From Leeuwenhoekiella marinoflava DSM 3653 (lineage in GTDB: Bacteria; Bacteroidota; Bacteroidia; Flavobacteriales; Flavobacteriaceae), in NCBI RefSeq assembly GCF_900129005.1, contig NZ_FQUN01000007.1, forward strand, positions 181,132 to 245,131: a DNA stretch of 64,000 nucleotides, read 5' to 3'. Below the pieces are notes generated by a model. The model was not told where the DNA came from, searched no databases, and saw only the letters and a program-made list of their open reading frames with translations. Shown here piece by piece: positions 1 through 9,100 of this stretch. The position numbers and the translations under genes are program-made. Within the stretch, counting starts at the first letter, position 1. Each line of letters starts with the position of its first letter.

Positions 1-39
1 TTTTGAGTAGCGAAGCGGATAAAAATGAGAAGCAAGAGG

Positions 40-61
40 ATAACCCGCTGCGCGAGGTTAT
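40..61. other. Candidate oriT-type inverted repeat
   Basis: ATAACC and GGTTAT flank a 10-base GC-rich spacer about 155 bases before the start of a BfmA/BtgA-like mobilization gene. Transfer origins of Bacteroidota mobilizable elements often lie upstream of the mob genes and contain such repeats. No nic site is recognised, so this is an inference from position and symmetry. Apart from this repeat, nothing is seen in bases 1-215. Confidence 0.3.
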
Positions 62-215
62 ACAGCTTATTTATATTTGTAAACAACTGTTTTTAAGTAA
101 GTTATTTTATTTTATAAAGTATTGAAAACAACTGCTTTGTAGTAATTTTCCGTGAAACGCTTCAAAACCCTTATAAACAGGGCGATTGATTATCCTAATC
201 TTTAAAAACCTAGTG

Positions 216-542
216 ATGAGTAAACGATTTTCCCGAATAAATTTTCACACCGAAACAGTGGAGCGCTTTAAAAAGTATGCCATAGCAAATGATGCCAATT
301 ATACTGAAACCTTAGAGGCTCTTTTAGACTTTTTTGAGCAGAACTCCATCAGTCCGTTTGAGCCCTTTGATGATTCTAAACAGCGATTGGAAAGATTAAT
401 CAATAAACGGATGGATGGGGTAGAAGCTATATTACGAAGAATTGAAACCCAACAAACCAAACCGACCAAAGTGCTATTGGATCGGCTTTTTAACTACAAG
501 GAAGAGGAGCAACCAAAGTTTGTTGAGCGGAAATTAACATGA
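216..542 (+). CDS. BfmA/BtgA-type mobilization protein
   Basis: Small (108 aa) basic-N-terminal protein resembling the BfmA/BtgA auxiliary mobilization proteins of Bacteroidota transposons and plasmids, which bind near oriT and assist the relaxase. The N-terminus (MSKRFSRINFHTETVERFKK) looks like the ribbon-helix-helix type DNA-binding start of that family, followed by a predicted helical region. The ATG at 216 is chosen over an upstream in-frame TTG at 186, because the upstream extension is hydrophobic and unlike the family. The usual downstream relaxase partner is absent: only a 25-codon stub follows, overlapping this stop. The neighbouring integrase and toxin-antitoxin pair support a mobilizable-element context. 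Family assignment is from memory of sequence style, not a search. Confidence 0.6.
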   Translation: MSKRFSRINFHTETVERFKKYAIANDANYTETLEALLDFFEQNSISPFEPFDDSKQRLERLINKRMDGVEAILRRIETQQTKPTKVLLDRLFNYKEEEQPKFVERKLT

Positions 543-616
543 AAGCAAGAAAAGAGTTTATAAACATTACTTCTTTATGTAAGCATCCCTTTAAACCGAA
601 CTGTTTTGAAGTGTAA
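539..616 (+). pseudogene. 25-codon stub overlapping bfmA-like stop
   Basis: An ATG overlaps the TGA of the preceding gene (ATGA), the usual arrangement for a translationally coupled mobilization gene, but the frame closes after 25 codons (starts MKARKEFINIT). I infer the 5' remnant of a deleted downstream gene, perhaps the relaxase. A genuine micro-peptide is possible but less likely. Confidence 0.25.
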
Positions 617-666
617 TAATTCTTAATTTTAAACAGTATGAGATGAACTGCCGTTAGCTACAATTA

Positions 667-1230
667 TTAAAGACAAGCGTGCAAATAATTTGCTGTATCC
701 TTTAAACCGAGATCTCTTAGCCTATCTAAAATTTCAAATTCATCTAAATCCGGATTTGTCCTATTCATAACAAGCTTCCTGAAAGCTTCCACTGCTTTTT
801 CGGGATTTAAATCAATTATATCAGTTAAGAAATCATCACTAGATTTAGCGCTTAATCCAAATGAAGCCAAATACTCTTTAGGAAAATCTTTTAAATTTTC
901 AGTCACAATAATATTCGCATTTGTTTTAATAGCGGCAGCTAAAACGTGTCGATCTTTTTCATCAGGTAATTCTAAACTTTTTATAAGTTGCTCATAGTTA
1001 TTAACCATAGCATCAGGGAATGCCCTGTTAGCAACATGGATTCGTTTTAGTCTTTCCTCTTTTGGTATACCTTTCCTTTCCATTACACTATCCCATTCGT
1101 CAAAAATATGCTGACTCCATTTGGGAGTAAATAATTCATAAAAAGCAAACCAGAACATTACATCTCTAACTAGTAGCGGATAAATTACATTGGTGTCTAG
1201 CACACAAATAAAGCGAACACTATGAATCAT
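667..1230 (-). CDS. PIN-domain toxin (VapC-like ribonuclease)
   Basis: PIN-domain protein, 187 aa, predicted Mg-dependent ribonuclease toxin of a type II toxin-antitoxin pair. The acidic residues expected for the active site are visible: Asp12 in VLDTN, Glu45 in FDEW, Asp93 in KDRHVLA and Asp115 in NLKDFP. The C-terminal 60 residues form a helical extension seen in the longer PIN proteins. It is the second gene of a two-gene operon: its ATG lies inside the last codons of the upstream HTH gene (11-base overlap), so translation is probably coupled to the antitoxin. It likely stabilises the mobilizable element. The RNA target cannot be inferred. Confidence 0.8.
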   Translation of the reverse strand: MIHSVRFICVLDTNVIYPLLVRDVMFWFAFYELFTPKWSQHIFDEWDSVMERKGIPKEERLKRIHVANRAFPDAMVNNYEQLIKSLELPDEKDRHVLAAAIKTNANIIVTENLKDFPKEYLASFGLSAKSSDDFLTDIIDLNPEKAVEAFRKLVMNRTNPDLDEFEILDRLRDLGLKDTANYLHACL

Positions 1231-1699
1231 ATAGTCCGGATTCTTCGTCTGACTTCATCATTTGAATAATTAAAGCTTCCTGCTCTCTCTTCATTTGATC
1301 CTTATAAGTAGCAACATCCTCAAACTTTACCCTTCGATGTTTACCAATTTTTGTAAATGGAATTTTACCCTCCTGTAATAATTTTACTAAATGAGGTCTG
1401 GAACAGCCTAAAAATTCTGCTGCAGCCTGAGTCGTCATTTCTGCAGCTATTGGAACTATAGAAATTGGTTTTCCATCACCCATAGCTTTTAGGATTTTAG
1501 CCAACAATTTCAGGGCTTTTAGGGGAACTCTAATTTTTTCTCTAGTTTCTTCAATTTCAATTTCAGGAGATTTATCCTTAATATCTTTCAATACTGCCTC
1601 TAGCGCATTATACGATTCAAATGCTGTAGATTGTTCCTCCTTAGAGGGTCTCTTTATATTTTTTAATTCTTCCATTGTTCTAGTTAATTGATCTGACAC
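1220..1699 (-). CDS. Excisionase-type HTH antitoxin
   Basis: 159-aa protein with a helical N-terminal half and a MerR/excisionase-like helix-turn-helix at about residues 88-135 (TTQAAAEFLGCSRPHLVKLL, then IGKHRRVKFEDV). This domain pairs with PIN toxins in many bacteria and acts as antitoxin and autorepressor. It overlaps the PIN gene by 11 bases and precedes it in the operon, as expected for antitoxin-first order. The family also includes true excisionases, and an integrase lies 440 bases away, so a role in excision cannot be excluded. The tight coupling to the PIN gene makes the antitoxin reading more likely. Confidence 0.75.
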   Translation of the reverse strand: MSDQLTRTMEELKNIKRPSKEEQSTAFESYNALEAVLKDIKDKSPEIEIEETREKIRVPLKALKLLAKILKAMGDGKPISIVPIAAEMTTQAAAEFLGCSRPHLVKLLQEGKIPFTKIGKHRRVKFEDVATYKDQMKREQEALIIQMMKSDEESGLYDS

Positions 1700-2136
1700 A
1701 AAATTAAACGAAATAAACGAAATAGTCGAAATAAAAGAAAAAACTTGATAGGTGCCATCAATTCAACCCTTATTGGAATATCCATTTACAAACGGAATTT
1801 TAAGGCTGATTTGAGAAACTTTTTTTCTTTTCATAAGCAAGTTGTTAACGCGTCTTAGATTGTCAATTCTGAGGCTTTAAAACATCGTTATTTCTGAAGA
1901 GAGACTTTTATTTAAAATTGTTAGGGTGCTGAAAATAAAAAAGTTATATTTAGATTGCCATGGCATGTTTATATATGTTTTATAATGTTTATACATGTTT
2001 TATATAACGATTCACTACTTAGTGCGCTTGTTGGTGCAGTAGTAGGTCACTTCTCAATGCAGTACTTAGTGCATTTTGGTACATCTTCTATGGTTTACAA
2101 ATACCATTTAATCGGATCAAACTTATTAGAGCCAAC
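1700..2136. other. AT-rich intergenic region before integrase 3' end
   Basis: No convincing gene. The first 50 bases, next to the antitoxin start, carry GAAATAAACGAAATAGTCGA, a GAAATA-repeat array that could be the operon's operator. Further on lies the 20-bp tandem repeat at 1965-2004, and the phrase ACTTAGTGC occurs twice within 2010-2075. A 61-codon open frame here has no family character. Confidence 0.4.
1965..2004. repeat. Tandem 20-bp repeat, two units
   Basis: ATGTTTATATATGTTTTATA is followed immediately by a second copy with one T-to-C change. The array is AT-rich and lies about 130 bases from the 3' end of the integrase gene. Possible roles are recombination-directionality or iteron-type protein binding, but no function is shown. 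Confidence 0.7.
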
Positions 2137-3375
2137 TTAGTTGACTTTTTCGGCTTTAGGATTGATTAATGTTCCTTGCTGTTTTAATAGTTCCATGTCT
2201 GAACTTATTTTAGAATCCAAAACTTTGGCGTAAATCTGGGTGGTTTTTAGGGATGTATGCCCCAGCATTTTACTCACTGTTTCCATTGGCACTCCACGTG
2301 ATAAGGTTACTGTTGTAGCAAATGTATGCCGCGCTAAGTGCGTAGTTAGACTTTTATAGATTCCGCAAACATCTGCTATTTCTTTTAAATACGCATTTGA
2401 CTTTTGATTGGTAAGTACGGGAAGTAATTTTTCCTGCTCCGTTCTGCAAGAGTGATGTTTGTACTTTTCTAAAATTTCGAACGCTGTTGGTAGTAGCGGA
2501 ATGCTACTTAAAGTCTTAGTCTTTTGCCTTTTTGTTTTTATCCATTGTTGACCATTAATTCCTGGAATGATATCATTTGGATTTAGCTTATTTACATCGG
2601 CATACGCAAGGCCGGTAAAGCAACAAAAGAGAAAAATATCGCGTACCTGTTCTAGACGTGGAATTGAAAATTCTTTATGAGCGAGTTTATTTAATTCATC
2701 ACTAGTTAAAAACTCCCGTTCCTTTGTTTTCCAATTGGATTTCCAATGAAAGAAAGGGTCTTTTTCTATATATTGATTTGCTAAGGCTATACGCATAATT
2801 TTTTTAAAGTTGACGATGTATTTTGTCGCTGTATTGTGTGCGCAATTTTTTTCGGATTTTAAATAATGCTCGAAGCCTGATATGAATTGGTAATCAATTT
2901 CTCTTAATGGAATATCACCAGCTCTTTTCAGAAATAATAAATAGTTTTCTAAATGGGTTCTAGCAGCCTTATAGCGTTGCAATGTGCCCTGGGAATATCC
3001 TTTGCCAACAAGGCTTTCAATGCGGTCATTATGTTCTTGAAATAATTCAAGAAGGCAGCGTTGCTCATCATCTTTTCCTTGATAAATATCTCTTATAATT
3101 TGAGCAGAAATAGGTTTTCCCTCTCTTGAGAGTCTATCAAAAATTTCATAGACCTTTGTTCGAATATCATCTAAGTGTCTATTGATCATACGGGCCTCTG
3201 CGCTATACCCGGTCATTTTACCTAGCTTAGGATCCCATTTGTTGGAGGCCTTGTGATGCGTTGAAAATTCACTGCGTTTAGAATTAACCGTAATTCTGGC
3301 GTAAATCGTGGGATTTTTGAGGGATTTTCTAGCTGAAGTTTTTGGATAGAAAAGGATGGAGATTGAAGTAGTCAT
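2137..3375 (-). CDS. Tyrosine recombinase (Bacteroidota element integrase)
   Basis: 412-aa site-specific integrase. It has an N-terminal arm-binding domain typical of Bacteroidota integrases (SISILFYPKTSARKSL), a SAM-like core-binding domain around residues 100-200, and a C-terminal catalytic domain with HLARHTFA (His-x-x-Arg), LGH and a tyrosine in TTQIYAKV. The position of the first catalytic Arg reads FTGLAYADV: the Arg is replaced, as is known for IntDOT-like recombinases. The ATG at 3375 (MTTSIS) is preferred over an upstream start that adds 12 atypical residues. The gene lies on the 3' side of tRNA-Asp, the classic arrangement for an element integrated in that tRNA. Confidence 0.88.
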   Translation of the reverse strand: MTTSISILFYPKTSARKSLKNPTIYARITVNSKRSEFSTHHKASNKWDPKLGKMTGYSAEARMINRHLDDIRTKVYEIFDRLSREGKPISAQIIRDIYQGKDDEQRCLLELFQEHNDRIESLVGKGYSQGTLQRYKAARTHLENYLLFLKRAGDIPLREIDYQFISGFEHYLKSEKNCAHNTATKYIVNFKKIMRIALANQYIEKDPFFHWKSNWKTKEREFLTSDELNKLAHKEFSIPRLEQVRDIFLFCCFTGLAYADVNKLNPNDIIPGINGQQWIKTKRQKTKTLSSIPLLPTAFEILEKYKHHSCRTEQEKLLPVLTNQKSNAYLKEIADVCGIYKSLTTHLARHTFATTVTLSRGVPMETVSKMLGHTSLKTTQIYAKVLDSKISSDMELLKQQGTLINPKAEKVN

Positions 3376-3473
3376 AACTGATTGTCTTTTGATTAGGCAA
3401 TCAAGGTACAAACTGCATATTTAAATTGTGTTAAAGAAATCGTGTAATAGCCTTTATTTTAACACTTTATGAG

Positions 3474-3525
3474 GTTGCGCGGTGAGTCTTTTTGAAGAAA
3501 AAAATGACTCACCGAATCGCGCACC
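3474..3525. repeat. Long inverted repeat between integrase and tRNA-Asp
   Basis: CGGTGAGTC and GACTCACCG form a perfect 9-bp stem around a 17-base A/T-rich loop. The arms extend imperfectly outward as GGTTGCG and CGCGCACC. It lies between the integrase start and tRNA-Asp, so it may belong to the att region or be a transcription barrier. The function is unknown. Confidence 0.6.
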
Positions 3526-3574
3526 TTTTTTCTGCAATTATTTGAATTTAAACGATATTATAGAAAATAAAAAA

Positions 3575-3600
3575 GCCTGTAAATCATATGATTTACAGGC
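3575..3600. terminator. Bidirectional terminator after tRNA-Asp
   Basis: Perfect 26-base palindrome with arms GCCTGTAAATCAT, flanked by A-rich sequence on the left and TTTT on the right. It lies 28 bases beyond the 3' end of the minus-strand tRNA-Asp and would terminate it. Confidence 0.8.
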
Positions 3601-3628
3601 TTTTACAGGAATTTAGACCAATTCCTAG

Positions 3629-3702
3629 CGGTCTGGACGGGACTCGAACCCGCGACCCCATGCGTGACAGGCATGTATTCTAACCAACTGAACTACCAGA
3701 CC
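3629..3702 (-). tRNA. tRNA-Asp (GTC)
   Basis: 74-nt cloverleaf on the minus strand. It has a 7-bp acceptor GGTCTGG/CCAGACC, a D arm GTTCAGTTGGTTAGAA, an anticodon stem ATGCC/GGCAT around a loop with GTC, a T arm GCGGG/CCCGT and discriminator G. Its 3' end faces the integrase of the left element, so it is the probable attachment gene. Confidence 0.95.
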
Positions 3703-3814
3703 AATATTTTAAGAACTTTCAAGATTAGAAGTGTTGATTATTTCCTTTCTTGCGGGTGCAAATATACATCCATTTTTTAAGTGTGCAAACAATTTTTTAA
3801 AGTTTTTTTAAATG

Positions 3815-4744
3815 CTATAAAAACTGCCTGCGTTCAACTAAAAAAGTACTCAGAATAGGAGCGAAACCTCGCTGTATATCTGCGCTTACATAATTAATAT
3901 TATACTGCGCACAGCGCAATTTTAACGCGTTAAAGTACTTGTTTACAGATTCATAATAAGCGTCTTTTAGATTTTCAGAAAAAACGTCTATACTTTTTCC
4001 GGTTTCTATATCTTCAAAACGCTTAGGCGTGCTGTCAAAATCAAAATTTAATTCCGTAGCACTATCGAAGGTGTGAAATAATACAACCTCGTGTTTGTTA
4101 TACTTTAAATGCTGCAAGGCTTCAAAGGTTTTTTCCTGTTGAATCTCATTCTGAAACAAATCGCTAAACAAAAACACCAGAGATCTGCGCTTCAACTTTT
4201 CAGCTATAAAATGCAGATTTGTATACACATCTGTTTTTCGATCTTTATTGGGTTTGATTAAAACCTGATTGAGTTGGTTAAGGAGCATATGATGATGCCG
4301 CTCGCCGCCTTTTTCAGGAGCATAAAATTCAAACTTTTCAGCATAAACACTCAAGCCTACGGCATCGCGTTGTTTTTTCATCAGCTGCATGATAGCTGCC
4401 GAGGCTAAAACCGAAAACGCAATCTTATTGGGTTTATTTAAATCGCTGCTTTTTAAAGCGGGATAATGCATACTACTGCTATTATCTATAATGAGGTGAC
4501 ACCGCAGGTTGGTTTCTTCCTCATAACGCTTCGTATACAGTTTGTCTGTGCGGGCGTAGAGTTTCCAATCTATGTGTTTGGTGCTTTCACCTGCATTATA
4601 AACCTTGTGTTCTGCAAATTCTGCAGAAAACCCGTGAAACGGACTTTTATGCATCCCGCTAATAAAGCCTTCAACAATCTGACCTGCGAGGAGCTCCAGA
4701 TTATTAAAACCGGTTATTGTATTCAGATGCGCTTGTAAATCCAT
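3815..4744 (-). CDS. DUF58 (von Willebrand A-like) protein
   Basis: 309-aa cytoplasmic protein of the DUF58 family. The hallmark block is visible: a WKLYARTDKLYTKRYEEE stretch near residues 60-80, followed by a VWA-like fold opening with LIIDNSSSM, which resembles a MIDAS DxSxS motif. In Bacteroidota, DUF58 proteins usually sit beside a MoxR ATPase and BatA/BatB proteins of the Bat aerotolerance type operon. None of those partners is adjacent here: tRNA-Asp lies on one side and a clpP-family gene on the other. The protein may therefore work with distantly encoded partners. The first ATG gives the expected family length. Confidence 0.85.
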   Translation of the reverse strand: MDLQAHLNTITGFNNLELLAGQIVEGFISGMHKSPFHGFSAEFAEHKVYNAGESTKHIDWKLYARTDKLYTKRYEEETNLRCHLIIDNSSSMHYPALKSSDLNKPNKIAFSVLASAAIMQLMKKQRDAVGLSVYAEKFEFYAPEKGGERHHHMLLNQLNQVLIKPNKDRKTDVYTNLHFIAEKLKRRSLVFLFSDLFQNEIQQEKTFEALQHLKYNKHEVVLFHTFDSATELNFDFDSTPKRFEDIETGKSIDVFSENLKDAYYESVNKYFNALKLRCAQYNINYVSADIQRGFAPILSTFLVERRQFL

Positions 4745-4826
4745 ATGTTCAGCAGGGCAGTATTTAGTCTCAGTTTACGGATGCGGTAAAAAAAATATCA
4801 CCTGTAAACTGAGACTGCTAACTTTA

Positions 4827-5372
4827 TTAAATGATTCCGTCAACAATACCATAAGCGACAGACTCGTCTGCACCCATCCAGTGATCCCGGTTAAAGTCTT
4901 TCATCACTTTATCGTAATCCTGACCGCAATTTTCAGCAAGAATTTTGGCACTCAATTCTTTTGTTTTCAAGATTTCCTGAGCGGTGATTTCAATATCACT
5001 TGCTTGTCCGCGAGCACCGCCACTAGGCTGGTGAATCATCACGCGTGCGTGAGGCTGAATGAAACGACGTCCTTTTTCACCTACCGAAAGTAAAATACTT
5101 CCCATACTAGCAGCAAGACCAGTACAAATGGTAGAAACTGGACTTTTTATAGATTTTATCGTATCGTAAATTGAGAAGCCTGAAGTTACATACCCCCCCG
5201 GGCTGTTGATGTAAAATTGAATTTCGTCATTGCTCAAGGCATCTAGATATAACAAACGGTCTACAACGTGTTTAGCACTCTTGTCATCTACCTGCCCCCA
5301 TAAGAATACTTTGCGTTCTTCAAGCAATTTTGCATCTATACTATCTTGTGGTTTTCCTTTTTTAGTTTCCAT
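4827..5372 (-). CDS. clpP: ClpP-family serine protease
   Basis: 181-aa ClpP homolog, the proteolytic subunit that forms tetradecamers and degrades substrates fed by ClpX/ClpA/ClpC. The catalytic triad is intact: Ser89 in GLAASMGS, His114 in VMIHQPSGG and Asp163 in FNRDHW. It is slightly shorter than housekeeping ClpP (about 195-220 aa), lacking an N-terminal propeptide. No tig or clpX lies beside it, so it may be a second paralog and not the main clpP; the symbol is therefore provisional. It is monocistronic, with a spacious upstream region and no clear TAnnTTTG promoter element seen. Confidence 0.88.
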   Translation of the reverse strand: METKKGKPQDSIDAKLLEERKVFLWGQVDDKSAKHVVDRLLYLDALSNDEIQFYINSPGGYVTSGFSIYDTIKSIKSPVSTICTGLAASMGSILLSVGEKGRRFIQPHARVMIHQPSGGARGQASDIEITAQEILKTKELSAKILAENCGQDYDKVMKDFNRDHWMGADESVAYGIVDGII

Positions 5373-5609
5373 AATTTAATTTTAAATAGTTTTAATCGGT
5401 ATTCAAGTTTCAGGAAACACAACCTGAAAAGAGTATAATTCGAATAAAATTTTCTTTTTTTTATGTTGCGATGTGTCAAAACTTGGCGTTTTGACTATCT
5501 CGTAAATTTCGGTACAATTTTTTAAATCTCCCTAACAAGTATAAACAATAAACTTGTGAAATGCTTATAAATAAACAAAGCCTTGCAGGCCCGGCAAAAG
5601 CTTTTAAAT

Positions 5610-5642
5610 AAAAAAGGTCTGACGCTAAGCCAAACCTTTTTT
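5610..5642 (-). terminator. Terminator after trxA
   Basis: AAAAAAGGT pairs with ACCTTTTTT around a loop that can pair further (TTGGC with GTCAG-type contacts). It lies 25 bases beyond the trxA stop and gives a U-run in the minus direction. Confidence 0.7.
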
Positions 5643-5666
5643 ATTTTTAAGAAACGTTACTATAGA

Positions 5667-5984
5667 CTATAACAAACCGTCTATCGCTTCTGTGTATACA
5701 TTTTTAGGAGCAACACCTACCTGGCGCCCTACAACTTCACCGCCTTTAAACATCAAAACAGTAGGTATATTACGCACACCATATTTTGCAGCAAACTCTT
5801 GATTCGCATCTACATCCAGTTTACCTATTACGGCTTTCCCTTCATACTCTTTGCTGATTTCCTCAATTACAGGACCTACCATTCTACAAGGTCCACACCA
5901 AGCAGCCCAAAAGTCTACTAAGACCGGTTTTTCTGATTGTAATACCGCTTCTTCAAAGTTTGCGTCTGTTATTTCTAGTGCCAT
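5667..5984 (-). CDS. trxA: Thioredoxin
   Basis: 105-aa single-domain thioredoxin, a cytoplasmic dithiol-disulfide oxidoreductase. The active site AAWCGPCRM places the redox cysteines at residues 30 and 33, and the cis-proline context NIPTVLMF is present. The length is standard for TrxA. There is no signal peptide, so it acts in the cytosol. A TAATTTTG -7 element lies about 30 bases upstream of the ATG, and a hairpin terminator follows, so it appears to be transcribed alone. In this genome segment it precedes dnaE in position, but with its own promoter. Confidence 0.96.
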   Translation of the reverse strand: MALEITDANFEEAVLQSEKPVLVDFWAAWCGPCRMVGPVIEEISKEYEGKAVIGKLDVDANQEFAAKYGVRNIPTVLMFKGGEVVGRQVGVAPKNVYTEAIDGLL

Positions 5985-6012
5985 TTTTATTCTGTTATTT
6001 AGGTTATTAATG

Positions 6013-6020
6013 CAAAATTA
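6013..6020 (-). promoter_or_regulatory. trxA -7 promoter element
   Basis: TAATTTTG on the minus strand fits the Bacteroidota sigma-A -7 consensus TAnnTTTG and lies 28 bases upstream of the trxA ATG. A TTTG lies further upstream, but its spacing to this element is not the standard 19 bases. Confidence 0.5.
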
Positions 6021-6117
6021 GTCAATTATTCTTCCAAAGCTTACAAGGAGCGAATTAGATTTGACTATGTTTTTATCAGTTTAATTGATTTTAGCACATT
6101 TTTTTAAAAACGTTTTT

Positions 6118-6162
6118 GGGCGTGACCACAAGGGGCAGGCCCGACCATTAGGGGAACGCCGG
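6118..6162 (-). repeat. Possible Bacteroidota GGCGTTCC/GGTCGGGC intergenic repeat
   Basis: On the minus strand this GC-rich 45-bp stretch reads GGCGTTCCCC, then GGTCGGGCC, then GTCACGCCC, embedded in AT-rich DNA directly downstream of dnaE. The phrase order GGCGTTCC...GGTCGGGC recalls a short intergenic repeat I remember from many flavobacterial genomes. Its flanks can pair (GGGCGT with ACGCCC-like arms). Identification is from memory. Confidence 0.35.
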
Positions 6163-6191
6163 AATAATTAACTTAGTTATTTTAAAGCCAT

Positions 6192-9100
6192 CTAGTTCAA
6201 TTTAAAACTAAACCGTTGCGCTTTCAGTTCATGTAACAACGCACTACTAATTTTCACCTTTTTCTTGCGGCTTGGCATCTGAAGGGCGATTTTTTGTTCA
6301 GACTCAAACACATAAAAATGCAGGTTGTGATCGCCACGGTGATTGAATAAAGTTTCGCGTAGTTCTTCTATACGGTTGCTTTGCACTTCTTTTAGATCCA
6401 GATTGATGGTGAGCTTTTTACTAAAGGTTTCCATTACATCCTGCAGCTGCATAAAATTATTGAACTGTATCCGCGGATCGCCTTTTTTACCGGTATCCCG
6501 ATTCGTCCAGCCTTCCCGTACAAAAGCCCGCATATGTATAAACGAATTTGGAATTAAAAAGTGCCTGAATTTGAGGTACTCTTCACCAAACATCCTGAAT
6601 TCAAAAGACTCTTCAAAATCTTCAACAGTAAACGCAGCCCAGCCTTTCCCATTTTTAGAAACCCGATGTTGCACGTCAGAAATCACACCGCCAATGGTAA
6701 GTTCGCGATTAAGATGCTGATCCAAATTGTTGAAATCTTTGATTTTTCCGTTACAGAAATTATCCATTTCCAACTGAAAATCATCCAGCGGATGACCACT
6801 TATATAAATACCTACCACTTCTTTTTCACGACGCAGTTTTTCCATCGTTCCCCATTCTTCACAAGGCGGAACAACCGGCTCGGGAATCTGTACTTCACTG
6901 GCTTCGCCAAACAAACTTACCTGAGCAGAATTCTCATTTTCCTGGAATTTCGCTCCGTATTTTACCGCCTTTTCTAAGAAGGTAATCCCGTCGCCTTCAT
7001 CTTTAAAATACTGTGCGCGATGCGAGGTAGGAAAACTGTCAAACCCGCCGGCAAGCGCCAGGCTTTCAAAAGCTTTTTTATTAGCTGCTCGTAAATCGAT
7101 ACGCTTTGCAAGGTCAAAAACCGATCGATATTGGCCGTCTTTCCGGTTTTCTACAATGGTTTTAACGGCGTTTGCACCAACACCTTTTACAGCACCCATG
7201 CCAAAACGCACAGCGCCCTGATCGTTTACGGTAAACTTTCTAAACGATTCATTGACATCAGGACCCAATACTTCAAGTCCCATACGCTTACATTCTTCCA
7301 TAAAGAAGGTCACCTGCTTGATGTCGTTCATATTGTTAGACAGTACCGCCGCCATATATTCGGCAGGGTAGTGGGCTTTACAATACGCGGTCTGATAAGC
7401 AATCCATGCATAACAGGTAGAGTGCGATTTGTTAAAGGCATAGGCGGCAAAAGCTTCCCAGTCTTTCCAGATTTTTTCAAGGATTTTTCGGTCGTGACCG
7501 TTTTTCTCACCACCGTCAAGAAACTGCGGTTTTAGTTTTTCCAGCAGGGCAAAGATTTTTTTACCCATCGCTTTCCGCAAGACATCGGCATCACCTTTAC
7601 TAAAGCCGGCTAAACTCTGCGACAGGAGCATTACCTGCTCCTGATAAACGGTAATTCCGTAGGTTTCTTCCAGATATTCTTCCATCGCAGGAAGGTCATA
7701 CTGAATTTCTTCATCCCCGTGTTTCCGTGCGATAAAACTCGGGATGTATTCCATAGGTCCCGGGCGGTACAGGGCGTTCATCGCAATAAGATCTTCAAAA
7801 ACGGTAGGCTTTAAGGCCTGCATATGTTTTTGCATTCCGGGTGATTCATACTGAAAAATCCCTACCGTATCTCCACGCTGGAATAACTCATAGGTTTTTT
7901 GATCATCTAGCGGAAAACTGTCCGGATCGAGATCAATACCGTGTTTATGCTTAACCAGTTTTACGGTGTCTTTAATCAGCGTAAGGGTCTTCAGACCCAA
8001 GAAGTCCATCTTTAATAGTCCGGCTTCTTCAACAACCGAGTTGTCAAACTGCGTGACATACAGATCTGAATCTTTTGCTGTGGAAACAGGAACGAAATTG
8101 GTAATGTCATCCGGTGTGATGATTACCCCGCAGGCGTGAATCCCGGTGTTACGCACCGAACCTTCTAGCTGACGTGCGCGACGCAGCGTTTGACCTTCCA
8201 AATCATCGCCTTCCGCAAGGTTGAGCAATTCGTTTACTTTAACCAGATCATCAGAACGGAATTTCTTCTTCAGTTCAGCTTCGCTCTGCCCAAAGATCTT
8301 GGCGAGTTTAGACATATTAGGGATCAGCTTCGCGATACGATCGGCATCTCCTAACGGAAGGTCTAAAACTCGCGCTGTATCGCGTATCGAAGATTTTGCA
8401 GCCATCGTACCATAGGTGATGATCTGTGCCACTTGATTAGCCCCGTATTTATTGATTACATAGTCCATCACCCGGCTTCGGCCTTCATCATCAAAATCGA
8501 TATCAATATCGGGCATACTCACACGATCCGGATTCAGGAAACGCTCAAAAAGCAAATCGTACTTAATCGGATCAATATTAGTAATCCCCAGACAGTAGGC
8601 CACCGCACTACCGGCAGCTGAACCCCGACCGGGACCAACCGATACGTCCATATTACGAGCTTCGCGAATAAAATCTTCCACAATAAGGAAATATCCGGGA
8701 TATCCTGTGTTTTCAATAACGCTTAGCTCAAAGTTGAGGCGTTCTTCAATATCTGGTGTGATTTCAGGGTAACGTTTTTTTGCTCCTTCAAAGGTGATGT
8801 GTTTTAAGAATTTATTTTCACCGCGTTTTCCGCCATCCAATTTATCTTCTTCAAACTGAAATTCTTCAGGAATAGTAAACGCGGGTAAGAGTACGTCCCG
8901 GGCTAAAACAAAAGCTTCAATTTTATCTACAACTTCGGTCACATTGCTTATTGCTTCCGGCAGATCTGTAAACAGCGCTTTCATTTCTTCCGCAGACTTG
9001 AAGTAATATTCTTCGTTATCCAGACCAAAACGATATCCACGTCCGCGACCTTTTGGCGTAGCTACTTTTTCACCATCTTTTACACAAAGCAATATATCGT

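Noticed and set aside
1955-2140. 61-codon plus-strand open frame before the left integrase
   Set aside because: Composition follows the AT-rich tandem repeat, with no family pattern and no initiation signal; it ends inside the integrase stop region.
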